From Mesorhizobium sp. PAMC28654 (lineage in GTDB: Bacteria; Pseudomonadota; Alphaproteobacteria; Rhizobiales; Rhizobiaceae): a stretch of DNA of 64,000 nucleotides. The stretch lies in assembly GCF_020616515.1 (NCBI RefSeq), contig NZ_CP085135.1:3906001-3970000 (forward strand). Direction: 5' to 3'. Below, piece after piece: positions 24,903-34,434 of the stretch (positions are counted from its first letter, which is position 1; every line of letters starts with the position of its first letter). The position numbers were made by a program, and so were the translations under genes. Under the pieces are notes generated by a model. That model was given only the letters and a program-made list of their open reading frames with translations, made no database searches and had not been told where the DNA came from.

Positions 24903-25840
24903 GCGGGGCGGCTGTCGCCGCCATCGACTGGGGCACGACCCGTCTCAGGGCCTGGCTGATCGATGAAGCGGGAAAAGTCCTTGCCGAGCGCCGCGGCGAC
25001 GATGGGTTGATCACCGCGCAGCAAAAGGGGTTTTCGACCATCCTTGAGGGCCATCTGGCGGCCATGGGCGCGCCGGCCGGGCTGCCAGTCATCATCTGCG
25101 GCATGGCCGGCTCCCGCCAGGGCTGGCTGGAAGCTCCCTATGTGACCGTGCCGTCGCCGCTCAGTGCCATCCTCGCGGGCGCGGCCGGGATTCCCGGCCA
25201 GAGCCGCGACATTCGCATCGTGCCGGGTCTCGCCCAGCGCCAGGCCGACGCACCGGACGTCATGCGCGGCGAGGAAACGCAGCTCGCCGGCGCTGGTTTG
25301 CCGGCAAAGGGACGCCATGTCGTCTGCATGCCGGGCACCCATTCCAAATGGGTTGTCGTCGAAGACGGCGGCGTCGCCGGCTTCTGCACCTGGCCGACCG
25401 GCGAACTGTTCTCGGTGTTGGCCGCGCATTCGATCCTGCGTCATTCCCTGGGCGAACATCCAAAGCCGGTCACGGCCGAAAACCCGTTCTTCCGGCGCTG
25501 GTGCGAAACGGCGCTGACCGAGGGCGGCGACGTCACCTCACGGCTGTTCTCGATCCGCGCCGCTGGCCTGCTCCAGGATCTCAAGCCCGACGATGCGGCT
25601 GCTTGCCTGTCCGGCCTGCTGATCGGCGGCGAGATCGCCTCGGCGAGACGCCGCTATGGAGATGCATCCACATCCATCGCGCTGATTGCTTCCGGTGCGC
25701 TGGCGTCGCTATACGGGGAAGCGCTTGGCCTTGCCAGCCTTGCGGTGAGGACCGTCGACGCTGACCAAGCCGTGCGCGCCGGCCTGATCGAAGCGGCACG
25801 AGAGAATGGCATGATCGCCCGAAGCGGAGTTACCAGATGA
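24899..25840 (+). CDS. dgoK: 2-dehydro-3-deoxygalactonokinase
   Basis: The 313-aa kinase phosphorylates 2-keto-3-deoxygalactonate at C6. Family landmarks are IDWGTTRLRAWLID at the N-terminus (phosphate-binding), ICGMAGSRQGW, VMRGEETQLAG and PGTHSKWVVVEDG, with FCTWPTGELFSVL after it. The GTG start at 24899 overlaps the SDR stop by 4 bp, and its end overlaps dgoA, so translation is coupled across the operon. Confidence 0.93.
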   Translation: MSGAAVAAIDWGTTRLRAWLIDEAGKVLAERRGDDGLITAQQKGFSTILEGHLAAMGAPAGLPVIICGMAGSRQGWLEAPYVTVPSPLSAILAGAAGIPGQSRDIRIVPGLAQRQADAPDVMRGEETQLAGAGLPAKGRHVVCMPGTHSKWVVVEDGGVAGFCTWPTGELFSVLAAHSILRHSLGEHPKPVTAENPFFRRWCETALTEGGDVTSRLFSIRAAGLLQDLKPDDAAACLSGLLIGGEIASARRRYGDASTSIALIASGALASLYGEALGLASLAVRTVDADQAVRAGLIEAARENGMIARSGVTR

Positions 25841-26475
25841 CCCAGACAGCCGCCTTTCCGAAGCTCAAGCGCGGGCTGGTCGCCATTCTGCGCGGCCTTA
25901 AGGCGGCCGAAGCCATAGCCATGGGCCAGGCAATCTTCGACGCTGGCATCGAGGCGATCGAAGTGCCGCTCAACTCACCCCAGCCCTTTTCGTCGATCGC
26001 CAGGATTGTGGAAGTCCTTCCGAAAACCGCCCTGGTTGGCGCCGGCACGGTGCTGACGCCGGCCGATGTCGACGGTCTGCACAAGGCCGGCGGGCGGCTG
26101 TTGGTCAGCCCCAACATCGACGCCGAGGTGATGGGGCGCGCGATGCACTACGGCATGGTGACGATGCCCGGCGTGCTGACGCCCACCGAGGCCTTCCAGG
26201 CCATCCGGCTCGGCGCCTCGGCGCTGAAATTCTTTCCGGCAAGCGTGATCGGCGCGGCCGGCATTTCCGCCATGCGCGCGGTGCTGCCGCCCTCGACGCT
26301 GGTGGGCGCGGTTGGCGGCGTTTCGGAGAAAGACTTTGCCGGCTACAAGGCGGCGGGAGTCACCATGTTTGGCCTCGGCTCCAGCCTGTTCAAACCGGGC
26401 ATGAGCGTCGACGAGGTGGCGACGCGTGCACACGCCGCCGTCGCGGCCTGGGACGCGGCCTTCGGAGAGGCATGA
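25837..26475 (+). CDS. dgoA: 2-dehydro-3-deoxy-6-phosphogalactonate aldolase
   Basis: The 212-aa class I aldolase of the KDPG/KDPGal family cleaves the phosphorylated product of DgoK into pyruvate and glyceraldehyde 3-phosphate. Visible landmarks are GLVAILRGLK, the catalytic Glu region AIEVPLNSP, VGAGTVL, SPNIDAEV, and the Schiff-base lysine in ALKFFPAS. VGAVGGVSEKDF supports phosphate binding. It overlaps dgoK and the lactonase gene by 4 bp each. Confidence 0.94.
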   Translation: MTQTAAFPKLKRGLVAILRGLKAAEAIAMGQAIFDAGIEAIEVPLNSPQPFSSIARIVEVLPKTALVGAGTVLTPADVDGLHKAGGRLLVSPNIDAEVMGRAMHYGMVTMPGVLTPTEAFQAIRLGASALKFFPASVIGAAGISAMRAVLPPSTLVGAVGGVSEKDFAGYKAAGVTMFGLGSSLFKPGMSVDEVATRAHAAVAAWDAAFGEA

Positions 26476-27353
26476 TGAGCGAAATCGTTTCCGTCTTTTC
26501 CGACCATGTCTGCCAGTTGGGAGAAGGGCCGAGCTATGATCCCGGCACCGACGCGCTTTTCTGGTTCGACATCGTCAACGGCCATATGCTGGAGAAGGGT
26601 CTCGCCGGCGGCGCTGTCAGAATCCACGAGCTCGGCCAGATGGCCAGCGCCGTCGCCATCATCGACGATGGCAGACAGCTGATCGCCACCGAGACCGGCC
26701 TGCATGTTCGCGATGTGGCGACCGGCAGACTGACGCTGCACACCGCGATCGAGGCCGACAATCCGGTCACCCGCTCCAACGATTCTCGCGTCCATCCCTG
26801 CGGCGCCTTCTGGGTCGGAACGATGGGCAAGAGGGAAGAGAAGGGCGCCGGCTCGATCTACTGGTTCTTCAAGGGCGAACTGCGCACCCTGTATTCGGAC
26901 ATCACCGTCTCGAACTCGATCTGCTTTTCCGAAGACGGAACAATCGCCTACTACACCGACACCAGCAGCGGCCTGCTGATGCGTGTCGACTGCGACCCGG
27001 CGACCGGCCTGCCGAGCGGCGAGCCCAAGGTCTTTGTCGATCATCGCTCGTCCATGGGCTATATCGACGGCTCGGTGCTCGACCGCGACGGCGTTCTCTG
27101 GAACGCCTGCTGGGGCGGCAAGGTCGTCAAGGCCTACGGTCCCGACGGCAAGCTTGTCCGTTCGGTCGCAATGCCGGTGACACAGCCCTCCTGTCCGGCC
27201 TTTGTCGGCAAGAAAGCCGACCGTCTGGCGGTGACCTCCGCCTGGTCGGGCAAGGACGAGAAACAGCGCCAGCTCGATCCGCAAGCCGGCATGACGTTCC
27301 TGCTCGACATTCCCATCAACGGCCGCTTCGAGCCGCGCGTGCTGATTGCTTGA
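26472..27353 (+). CDS. SMP-30/gluconolactonase-family lactonase
   Basis: The 293-aa beta-propeller has the SMP-30 metal-site residues: LGEGPSYDPGTDALFWFDI (Glu ligand), SNDSRVHPCGAFWVGTMG, SNSICFSEDG and IDGSVLDRDGVLWNACWGG (Asp ligand). The family opens sugar lactones with a divalent metal. Being last in the SDR-dgoK-dgoA operon, it most likely hydrolyses galactonolactone. The start is ATGATG at 26472/26475. No galactonate dehydratase gene is present in the window, so that step must be encoded elsewhere. Confidence 0.9.
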   Translation: MMSEIVSVFSDHVCQLGEGPSYDPGTDALFWFDIVNGHMLEKGLAGGAVRIHELGQMASAVAIIDDGRQLIATETGLHVRDVATGRLTLHTAIEADNPVTRSNDSRVHPCGAFWVGTMGKREEKGAGSIYWFFKGELRTLYSDITVSNSICFSEDGTIAYYTDTSSGLLMRVDCDPATGLPSGEPKVFVDHRSSMGYIDGSVLDRDGVLWNACWGGKVVKAYGPDGKLVRSVAMPVTQPSCPAFVGKKADRLAVTSAWSGKDEKQRQLDPQAGMTFLLDIPINGRFEPRVLIA

Positions 27354-27457
27354 GTGCACCGCTGTCACGCATACGCCTGGCATACGTCGGTTTCGCGAAA
27401 GCCGATTGCAGGCGCCATGCGATGGTAGGCTGAAGCGCCGCCAGGAATCGTCCGACC

Positions 27458-28516
27458 ATGCCCGACACCAAGCCGAAGCTGATCCTTGTCTACGAGCCGG
27501 AAAAGGCCTGCTTCGACCGGCTGATCGCCGATGGTTACGCGCCTGATCGTGCCACTGAAATTTCGTCCTATCTGGCGCAGTCGACCGATCTTGCGCATGA
27601 GTTCGATGCGATCGCCGCCGCCTGCGTCGAGCGCGGCCTGTCCTTTGCTCCGGTGGCGCTCGACGATGCCGCAGAGGCGCTTGCTGGCCAGGATCCGCGG
27701 ACCACGCTTGTCTGGACGCTGTCCGACGGCATCGCCTATTTCCGGGGTGGCGCGGCACCCGCGCTGGCCAGGCTCAAGGGGCTGAAGACGATCGGCGCCG
27801 ATGATTCCCTGTTCGCGCTCTGCCAGGACAAGTTCCGCTCCGGCGCCGTGCTTGGCGCGCTTGGCCTGCCGGTGCCGCAGGCGGGCCTTGCCCGCAATGG
27901 AGAATGGCTGGTGGAACCGCCAGCCTCCCCGGCCGGCTGGTTCGTCAAGCCGAACCGGCTGGGCGCCAAGATCGGCATCTGGCCGGATTCACGCTGCGGG
28001 GATCTCGCCCATGCGCTGGAATTGAGCCGGCGCGTATTCGAAGCCTATCGCGACGATGTCGTCGTGCAACCCTATGTCGCCGGCCGCAATGTCCGCGCGA
28101 GTTTCCTGGGGCTGGAGCCCGGTGCTGGAGTCGAGGCGCTTGGTGTCGCCTTTGTCGATTCAGGCGCAGATTTCCAGACCATGGAAGACAGCATGGCGCT
28201 TTACGGCGAAACGGGCGAAGCCGCGAAGGCAGAAGGAAAATACGCAGAACCGGAGCTGCTGCCGGTCGGCGACAGTCAGCCGGGAGCCGATGCCAGGATA
28301 CGCCGTATCGCCGAGCGGCTGATGAGCGGGCTCGGCCTGCGCGATGTGTTTTCGATCGATCTCAGGGTCGAGGCTGATGACACCCTCCATCTCATCGAGT
28401 TCGAAGTCTGCCCCGGCCTGCCCTGCTTTGATTTTCGCGCCTATTGCCGCACGCAATGGGACATGAGCCTCGCCGATGCGATGGCCGAGACGGCGGCAAG
28501 CCGGCTGACAGGTTAG
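27458..28516 (+). CDS. ATP-grasp ligase, D-alanine-D-alanine-ligase-like
   Basis: The 352-aa protein has a D-Ala-D-Ala-ligase-like plan: an N-terminal domain with LVYEPEKACFDRL and WTLSDGIAYF, an ATP-grasp central part (GWFVKPNRLGAKIGIW, VVVQPYVAGRNVRASF) and the metal site DLRVEADDTLHLIEFEVCPGLP. The true substrate is unknown; similar proteins occur beside peptide or siderophore genes and are not cell-wall ligases. AGGA lies 9 bp before ATG 27458. It stands alone after the galactonate operon. Confidence 0.75.
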   Translation: MPDTKPKLILVYEPEKACFDRLIADGYAPDRATEISSYLAQSTDLAHEFDAIAAACVERGLSFAPVALDDAAEALAGQDPRTTLVWTLSDGIAYFRGGAAPALARLKGLKTIGADDSLFALCQDKFRSGAVLGALGLPVPQAGLARNGEWLVEPPASPAGWFVKPNRLGAKIGIWPDSRCGDLAHALELSRRVFEAYRDDVVVQPYVAGRNVRASFLGLEPGAGVEALGVAFVDSGADFQTMEDSMALYGETGEAAKAEGKYAEPELLPVGDSQPGADARIRRIAERLMSGLGLRDVFSIDLRVEADDTLHLIEFEVCPGLPCFDFRAYCRTQWDMSLADAMAETAASRLTG

Positions 28517-28652
28517 AAGCGTCGCGCCTGAACCGCACGACGCCACGTCCGGAATCCGTTGGGCCTTGGCGGCGTGTAGCCCTCGCTGAGCGCCTTGACG
28601 CTTGCTGCCTTGCCTCTAGTGTCGGTCGCTACTCCCTAGCGAAGATCGCGCG

Positions 28653-29909
28653 ATGAACACCACGCCCGTCAGCCCCGAAACCCTTGACCATCACATCAGG
28701 CGCATGGCTGGTCGTGATCCACACGAGGCGCATCGTGTTGCAACGCCGCTCGAGCTTCTGTTCGACCTGACCTTCGCGACCGCATTCAGCTTCGCCTCGG
28801 CTCAGCTCGCCCATGGGCTGGCCGAAGGCCACTATACGGCTGCACTGCTCGGTTTCGCTTTCGCCAGTTTCGCCATCTGCTGGGCCTGGATCAATTTCTC
28901 CTGGTTCTCCTCGGCCTATGACACCGACGACTGGATTTTCCGCCTTGTCACCATGGTGCAGATGATCGGCGTTCTGGTGCTGGCGATCGGCCTGCCGCGG
29001 ATGTTCGCGTCCATCGAACACGGCGAGCACCTCAACAATTCGGTGATGGTGCTGGGCTATGTGATCATGCGGGTGGCCATGCTCTTCCAATGGCTGCGCG
29101 CTGCCAGGCAAGACCCTGTGCGGCGCCGGGCCTGCCTGACCTACGCCATCGCCATCGCGGTCGCCCAGATCGGCTGGGTCGTGCAGATCCTCGTGGATTT
29201 CTCGGTCGGCACCAGCATCATCCTTGCCGGCATCCTCGGGCTCATCGAACTGGCGGGGCCGGTGGTCGCGGAACGCAGGGATGGCGGCACGCCCTGGCAC
29301 GCGCATCATATGGCCGAGCGCTACAGCCTGTTCGCCATCATCGCGCTGGGCGAAGGGGTCGTCGGCACACTCGCGACCCTATCGGCCGTGGTCGAGGAGC
29401 AGGGCTGGTCAATGGATGCATTCCTGGTCTGCATCGCGGGCACCGGCCTCACCTTCGGCATGTGGTGGGTCTACTACATGCTGCCCTCGGCGCCGATACT
29501 TCATGCCCACCGTGGCCGTGCGTTCATCTGGGGCTATGGGCAGATGCTGATCGTGGTCGCCATCGTCGCGACCGGAGCCGGGCTGCACGTCGCGGCCTAT
29601 TTCATCGAGCACAAGGCTGGCATCGGACCGCTTCCGACGCTGCTTGCCGCCGCGGTGCCCGTCAGTGTCTTCCTGGTGTCGATCTATGCGCTTTACACCT
29701 ATCTCGTTCGGCGCTTCGACCCGTTCCACATCTGGTTGCTGGGCGCGACAGCGGCCGTCGTGGCACTTGCCGTCTTCGCCGCGCTTGCTGGCGTCGACAT
29801 GGCGGTTTGCCTCGTCATCCTGATGTTCGCGCCGGCCGTCACCGTCGTCGGCTACGAAATGCTGGGGCATCGCCACCAGGCCGAAGCGCTCGCGACCGAC
29901 GAGCGCTGA
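28653..29909 (+). CDS. LtrA-family membrane protein
   Basis: The 418-aa protein has about eleven hydrophobic segments and the low-temperature-requirement A hallmarks: an N-terminal ATPLELLFDLTFATAFS, AWINFSWFSSAYDTDD and later HMAERYSLFAIIALGEGVV. LtrA was named from a Listeria mutant unable to grow in the cold; the molecular role remains unclear. It is monocistronic; the next gene is convergent 12 bp away. Confidence 0.92.
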   Translation: MNTTPVSPETLDHHIRRMAGRDPHEAHRVATPLELLFDLTFATAFSFASAQLAHGLAEGHYTAALLGFAFASFAICWAWINFSWFSSAYDTDDWIFRLVTMVQMIGVLVLAIGLPRMFASIEHGEHLNNSVMVLGYVIMRVAMLFQWLRAARQDPVRRRACLTYAIAIAVAQIGWVVQILVDFSVGTSIILAGILGLIELAGPVVAERRDGGTPWHAHHMAERYSLFAIIALGEGVVGTLATLSAVVEEQGWSMDAFLVCIAGTGLTFGMWWVYYMLPSAPILHAHRGRAFIWGYGQMLIVVAIVATGAGLHVAAYFIEHKAGIGPLPTLLAAAVPVSVFLVSIYALYTYLVRRFDPFHIWLLGATAAVVALAVFAALAGVDMAVCLVILMFAPAVTVVGYEMLGHRHQAEALATDER

Positions 29910-29921
29910 TCCATCACCTCT

Positions 29922-30209
29922 TCAGATGCCTTCGATCAGGACGATCTCGCCATCGGCGACTTTCTGGCGGATCGCGACCGCGCGCTGATACTCCGGCGAA
30001 TGGTAGCAGTCATGCGCGACAGCGAGCGATTCGAACTCGATGACGACGTTGCGGGCGCGCCCCACGCCTTCGGCAAGCTCATGCGCGCCGCCCCGTGCCA
30101 GGAATTTCGCGCCGAAACGGTCGAAAGCCAGCTTCGAAGCGGCGACATAGTCCTTGTAACCTTCGGCGTCGCGCACATCGACGCGGGCGATCCAGTATCC
30201 CTTGGGCAT
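29922..30209 (-). CDS. DUF1330 family protein
   Basis: The 95-aa alpha-beta barrel protein of the ferredoxin-like DUF1330 family shows the opening GYWIARVDVRD, the RGG motif in FLARGGAHE, and VVIEFESLAVAHDCYHSPEYQ. The biochemical role is unknown; relatives form dimers and may bind small molecules. ACAGGAGAAAAAC gives a strong ribosome site before ATG 30209. Confidence 0.92.
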   Translation of the reverse strand: MPKGYWIARVDVRDAEGYKDYVAASKLAFDRFGAKFLARGGAHELAEGVGRARNVVIEFESLAVAHDCYHSPEYQRAVAIRQKVADGEIVLIEGI

Positions 30210-30283
30210 GTTTTTCTCCTGTTGCTGTCCGTGCAGGCAAGGACCGGTTTTGAAAGTCGCTCCGGGTGACCGCCGACTTGTCC

Positions 30284-31024
30284 TCAGGCTGAGCGCATTT
30301 CAGCCAGGATCGCTTCGGCCGCCGCGCGCCTGTCAACCGCCCCGACAATCGGGCGGGCAACGACAAGGTGGCTGGAGCCGCTGCGGATCGCCTGCGCCGG
30401 CGTCACCACGCGCTTCTGGTCGCCATGGTCGCTGCCCTTGGGTCTTATGCCCGGCGTGACAACCGCCATGTCAGGCCCGACGATGCGCCGCACCGCCTCT
30501 GTTTCCTCGGCCGAGCAGACAATGCCGCCCATGCCGGCATGGAGCGCCTGTTCGGACCGTCTCAGCACGAGCGTGTGCGGATCATATTCATAGCCGGCGT
30601 CGATCACGTCCTGCTCGTCCATGGAGGTCAGCACCGTGACGCCAAGCAGGCAGAGGTCGCTGCCCCTCGCTGCCTCGACCGCCGCTTTCATCGTCCTGGG
30701 ATAGGCGTGCAGCGTCAGCATGCTCATGCCCATCCTGACGATGTTCTCGACGCCCTTGGCCACCGTGTTGTCGATGTCGAGCAGCTTCATGTCGAGAAAG
30801 ATTTTCGTGCCGCCGCTGGCCAGTTCGCGGGCGAAGTCGAGCCCGCCGGCGAAGGCAAGCTGGTAGCCGATCTTGTAGAAGGAGACGACGCCGTCGAGTT
30901 CGCGCACCACCTTCTCGGCTTCAGCCACCGTCGGCACGTCGAGGCCGACGATCAGTCTTTCCTGAATGGATTGGGCCTGAACAGATTGGGCATGGGTGGA
31001 CTGGGCCTGCATGGTATCGGCCAT
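30284..31024 (-). CDS. pyrF: Orotidine 5'-phosphate decarboxylase
   Basis: The 246-aa protein decarboxylates OMP to UMP, the last step of pyrimidine synthesis. Landmarks are [10 protein letters not shown], the catalytic cluster [13 protein letters not shown] (D-x-K-x2-D), and the phosphate loop VTPGIRPKG. The start ATG 31024 overlaps the stop of the FMN reductase gene. The first 22 or so residues are an unusual Gln/Ala-rich extension ([16 protein letters not shown]) built from a short repeat; the family core begins only at RLIVGLDV. Confidence 0.95.
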   Translation of the reverse strand: MADTMQAQSTHAQSVQAQSIQERLIVGLDVPTVAEAEKVVRELDGVVSFYKIGYQLAFAGGLDFARELASGGTKIFLDMKLLDIDNTVAKGVENIVRMGMSMLTLHAYPRTMKAAVEAARGSDLCLLGVTVLTSMDEQDVIDAGYEYDPHTLVLRRSEQALHAGMGGIVCSAEETEAVRRIVGPDMAVVTPGIRPKGSDHGDQKRVVTPAQAIRSGSSHLVVARPIVGAVDRRAAAEAILAEMRSA

Positions 31025-31620
31025 CACGCCTCGACCCGAGTCGACAGCATTCGCGATGTTTCGATCAGCGTGCGACATAGATGCTCCATCGATTGGCGTA
31101 GTCTTTCGTCCGCGAAATGCCCATCCTCGTCGAATGCACCACTGGCGCCCGAGACCGAGCATTCCGGTGTGATCACTTCCAGCTGGCATCTGACCAGCAC
31201 GGCGCGCAGATGGTTGATGCAGCGTATGCCGGCGAATTTGCCGTCGGAGGAGGAACACAGCGCGGCGGGCTTGTCGGCAAAGGGCTTGAACTGCCGGCCG
31301 CCATCCTTGCGCACCCGGCTCACCCAGTCGATTGTGTTCTTGAGCAATGGCGGGATGGAGCCGTTATACTCCGGCGTCGCGATCAGAAGCCCGTCATGGG
31401 CTGCGATCAGACGGCCAAGCTTCATGGCATTTTCGGGAATGCCTTTTTCCTTTTCAAGATCCTCGTCCAGGATCGGCAGCGGATAGTCGGCGAGCGAGAT
31501 GCGGGTCACGACCGCGCCCTGCATGGCGAGTTCCGTCTGCGCCACGTCGGCGGTCCTGCCGCTGAAGGCGCCGGTCCGGATCGAGCCGGCGAAAACGAGG
31601 ATTTTCGGGATCACTGCCAT
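31024..31620 (-). CDS. NADPH-dependent FMN reductase family protein
   Basis: The 198-aa flavodoxin-fold protein has the FMN-phosphate loop [11 protein letters not shown], the signature [22 protein letters not shown] and a second [11 protein letters not shown] loop. Such enzymes reduce FMN, quinones or azo compounds with NADPH in the cytoplasm. It precedes pyrF with a one-base stop/start overlap, so the two are co-transcribed; a functional link to pyrimidine synthesis is not evident. Confidence 0.92.
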   Translation of the reverse strand: MAVIPKILVFAGSIRTGAFSGRTADVAQTELAMQGAVVTRISLADYPLPILDEDLEKEKGIPENAMKLGRLIAAHDGLLIATPEYNGSIPPLLKNTIDWVSRVRKDGGRQFKPFADKPAALCSSSDGKFAGIRCINHLRAVLVRCQLEVITPECSVSGASGAFDEDGHFADERLRQSMEHLCRTLIETSRMLSTRVEA

Positions 31621-31779
31621 TGGCCAACCTTGTTCCCGGACAGGTACAGCCAGAGGCCGTTCAAATCAACGCGCGGGAGCCGAAAAATCGAAACCGATTT
31701 GGGTGCAAACGCGTGTGTTTAGATTCAGGTCAGGTCGAGTCGAACCTGGTTGTTCGATCTCGGGAGGGTCCAAATTGGG

Positions 31780-32561
31780 TTATTGCCGCCAGATCTTGTC
31801 ATAAAATACCACAAGATTTGGCGCATCCATCGGCGGTCCGATGCGGTAAACGCCGAGTTTGAAATATACCTTTTTGGCGGACATAGTTTGGCCCCTGAAA
31901 TCGTAGGTTAGGGCGTCGTTAACGAAGACCTTGAAATAGCCGTCCTGGGCTTTTCGCCAATATGCTTCGACGCGGATATCGTGCCAGCGGCCGCGTAGGT
32001 TTTTCTCGTCAATAATCGTACGAACGTTGGTGCCGACGCTGTTGCGCGTTTCATCCACCCTGCGCTTCACTTGCAGACCACCACCCTGGCTTTGGTAGAA
32101 AAATTGGAATGCCGGATGTGAACCCGCTTGATGGAATTGGCCCATGACGATCTGCGAAAGGTCCTTGGGGTTCCAGTCGCCCGGGAGGTAGATACTCCAC
32201 CCGTATTTGGTGCGAGAACTCGGCTTGATCCAGTTCTGTTCGGGGGTTGTAAGTTCGACACGCTCGTTTGAGTAATAGCAATCGTCCCAATCCGTGCTCT
32301 TTCCGCAGTCGCCTTTATGGAGCTCAATGCGTAGCGAGTACCTGCCCTCGCGAACAGGGAGCGGAGGGGAAGCCAGCAGCATCCCGTAAGCTTTCACATT
32401 GGACAGCGGGTCGCGATAGACGCTCAACCCGGTTGCAATGTCCTTTCCTAGGGGCTTCCCGGCAACGACTTTGGTTAGGCCATCGATTTCCTCGGCGAAA
32501 CCTGCCGTAGGGAAAAAGCCAAAACAACCAACGTGAAAAGTAATGCACGCGTGCCCATCAT
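31780..32561 (-). pseudogene. Heparin-lyase-I-like polysaccharide lyase, frameshifted at the signal peptide
   Basis: The main frame encodes a secreted beta-jelly-roll lyase (SSRTKYGWSIYLPGDWNP, IVMGQFHQAGSHPAFQFFYQ, RGRWHDIRVEAYWRKAQDGYFKVFVND). Its expected signal peptide, MMGTRALLFTLVVLAF, is in another frame starting at ATG 32561 with GGAGGG upstream. The frames join if one T is restored to the T5 run near 32513-32517, giving AFFPTAGFA before EEIDG. The gene is thus either a fresh single-base frameshift or a sequence error. The frame also extends open to 32727 without a signal peptide. The substrate is unknown. Confidence 0.72.
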
Positions 32562-32767
32562 CCCTCCCATTGCCCCTGTTGGCAGTAACCAACAGCGCCT
32601 CTAGCAGGCAAGCGCGTCGGCCGTGACGTCGAAAAACTCGAAGGTGTTCTCTGCGATGGTATGGCTGCAGCAGAGAAATGAACGGGCACCCCTTCTTCAG
32701 CGGCGAAGCCGCCATCGCGACCGCCAAAATGCTGACTCAGGGATACACTTACTCCCGCGAATTATAC

Positions 32768-32866
32768 GTGAGCGCCGCGATCACATCTCCTTGGTCCAAT
32801 GGCCAAACCAAGGGGAAGATTGCCAAATTCAAACTCGTCAAGCGCCGGATGCAGGGCCGACTCGGC
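32768..32866 (+). pseudogene. ISL3-family transposase C-terminal remnant
   Basis: The plus-strand frame reads SPWSNGQTKGKIAKFKLVKR and then RMQGR, the typical conserved end of ISL3 transposases. No upstream catalytic domain or terminal repeat is visible. The 32562-33056 gap otherwise holds nothing supported. Confidence 0.75.
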
Positions 32867-33056
32867 CTAGGCCCGCAGGCGGATAAGTGTCGGCGACCTG
32901 TGCCGATGTCAGGATTTTCGCCTCATCGATATCGTCCAATCCCACCAGGCTGACATCATCGAACCAAAATCGTGGTCACGCCAGCTCATCGCGGCAAGGC
33001 ATTTTCTCTCTACAGTCTGGCAAGGCCCGGGCTTTTTGGTCGAAAGTATACATCAG

Positions 33057-33773
33057 TCAAAACTTGTAGTTCAGGCCGACGCGAACAACGTTCAAAGTAT
33101 GATCGCTTGTCTGGGTAGAGTCAGGCGAACCAATATCGCCCCAAGCATCGCCGACGTTCAGGTCGCGACTTCCGAAATCGGCATGCAAATATTCCGCCTT
33201 GATTGTCCACTGATTGGTTACAGCATACTCACCGCCGACCCCGATCGTCCAACCGGCTTTCCAACCAGATCTGGTGTAGTCAAAGCCGGGATCATCCTGG
33301 AAACCGTAGCGGTCCTTGATATCCGCCACCGCCAAGCCAGCTGTGCCATAGACCAGCAGCCGGTCCACTGCAAATCCAAGCCGCCCTCTCAGCGTCGCCA
33401 AGGACCTGTATTCCGTCTCGAAGTAGTTCGTCTGCGGTATCGGGTCACGGTATGCCGAATCATTGAGTTTACCGAAGGTAATATCGCCTTCCACACCGAT
33501 GACAACATTGTTCATCTGATAGTTGTAGCCGGCCTGGATGCCTCCCAAGAATCCTTTGGGTTCAAGAGTTGGGAGATTGCCGATCGGGCCATCGATGGGC
33601 GAGTGGACAATGTTGTCGACCCTGCCCCAACCGTAGCCGGCATTCAATCCGACATAGCCGCCGGTCCAAACAAAGCCGGCCGGTTGGGAAGCAATATTCA
33701 TGATATCAGCTGCCGCAGCGCCACCGACAAGCGTGACGAGAAAAGTAGAAGCGAGTAGCAATCGGTTCAACAT
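33057..33773 (-). CDS. Outer-membrane beta-barrel protein (Omp25/31-like)
   Basis: The 238-aa protein starts at ATG 33773, preceded by GAGGGG, with signal peptide LLLASTFLVTLVGGAAA. The barrel has the family features WTGGYVGLNAGYGWG, FLGGIQAGYNYQ, VVIGVEGDI, RGRLGFAVDRLLVYGTAGLAVA, GWTIGVGGEYAVT and a terminal aromatic NYKF for BAM recognition. Such eight-stranded Rhizobiales OMPs form small pores or stabilise the envelope. No operon partner is seen. Confidence 0.92.
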   Translation of the reverse strand: MLNRLLLASTFLVTLVGGAAAADIMNIASQPAGFVWTGGYVGLNAGYGWGRVDNIVHSPIDGPIGNLPTLEPKGFLGGIQAGYNYQMNNVVIGVEGDITFGKLNDSAYRDPIPQTNYFETEYRSLATLRGRLGFAVDRLLVYGTAGLAVADIKDRYGFQDDPGFDYTRSGWKAGWTIGVGGEYAVTNQWTIKAEYLHADFGSRDLNVGDAWGDIGSPDSTQTSDHTLNVVRVGLNYKF

Positions 33774-34051
33774 GCAGCCCCTCAAACTCAAATTAATGGC
33801 GGATAGAATCCAAGGCCTGTTGCAGCAGTAGTTTGAAAGCCACCCAGGATCACCCCAATGAGGCCACTAAATCATGAGGCGGGACCTGAAACATGACGCA
33901 GATGCGTCATGTTTGAAAAAAGGGATAGCAGATAATTCGACTGCGGTTCCGCACTTCGAACGAGTCGTGACATTGCCGTATCTTGGCTTGCGCGCTGCAG
34001 TCCAAGAGAATTACTGTCCACTTCGGCGCGAAGATCCGGGGTGCATTGCCA

Positions 34052-34419
34052 ATGACTGAACTGACAGGCGAGAATTTCGACCAGCTATTGCATACTATCT
34101 ATCGAGCAGCCCTTGGTCCGGGGCTCTGGTCGGATTTCGTCAATCAACTATCTGGCTTGATGGCCGGCACGATGATCGTCATGCACGGCCATGATGTCGT
34201 GACCAATGCCAGCCTTGGTGCGCTCTCCAGCCCAGTCGATCCAGATCTGCTCGTCAGTTACGATAATTATTACGCCGCTAGGAACGTCTGGGTGCCTGGA
34301 ATTGCTGGCATGCAGGTGGGCAAGGCTGGGCATCCGGAACATGACCTGAGTCAGGACCAACTTCTCAAGAGCGAATTCTACAATGACTGGCTCAAGCCCT
34401 TGGGCGGATATAGCACTGC
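34052..34419 (+). pseudogene. LuxR-type regulator N-terminal fragment cut by IS630
   Basis: From ATG 34052 the frame gives about 122 residues (TELTGENFDQLLHTIYRAAL, LWSDFVNQLSGLMAGT, LLVSYDNYYAARNVWV, LLKSEFYNDWLKPLGGY), which resemble the ligand-sensing N-terminal part of PAS-like LuxR regulators. The C-terminal HTH is missing. The IS630 element begins at 34422. Past the IS the frame meets a stop within a few codons, so the rest of the gene was lost before or during insertion. Confidence 0.62.
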
Positions 34420-34434
34420 TAGAGCAGAATCTGA

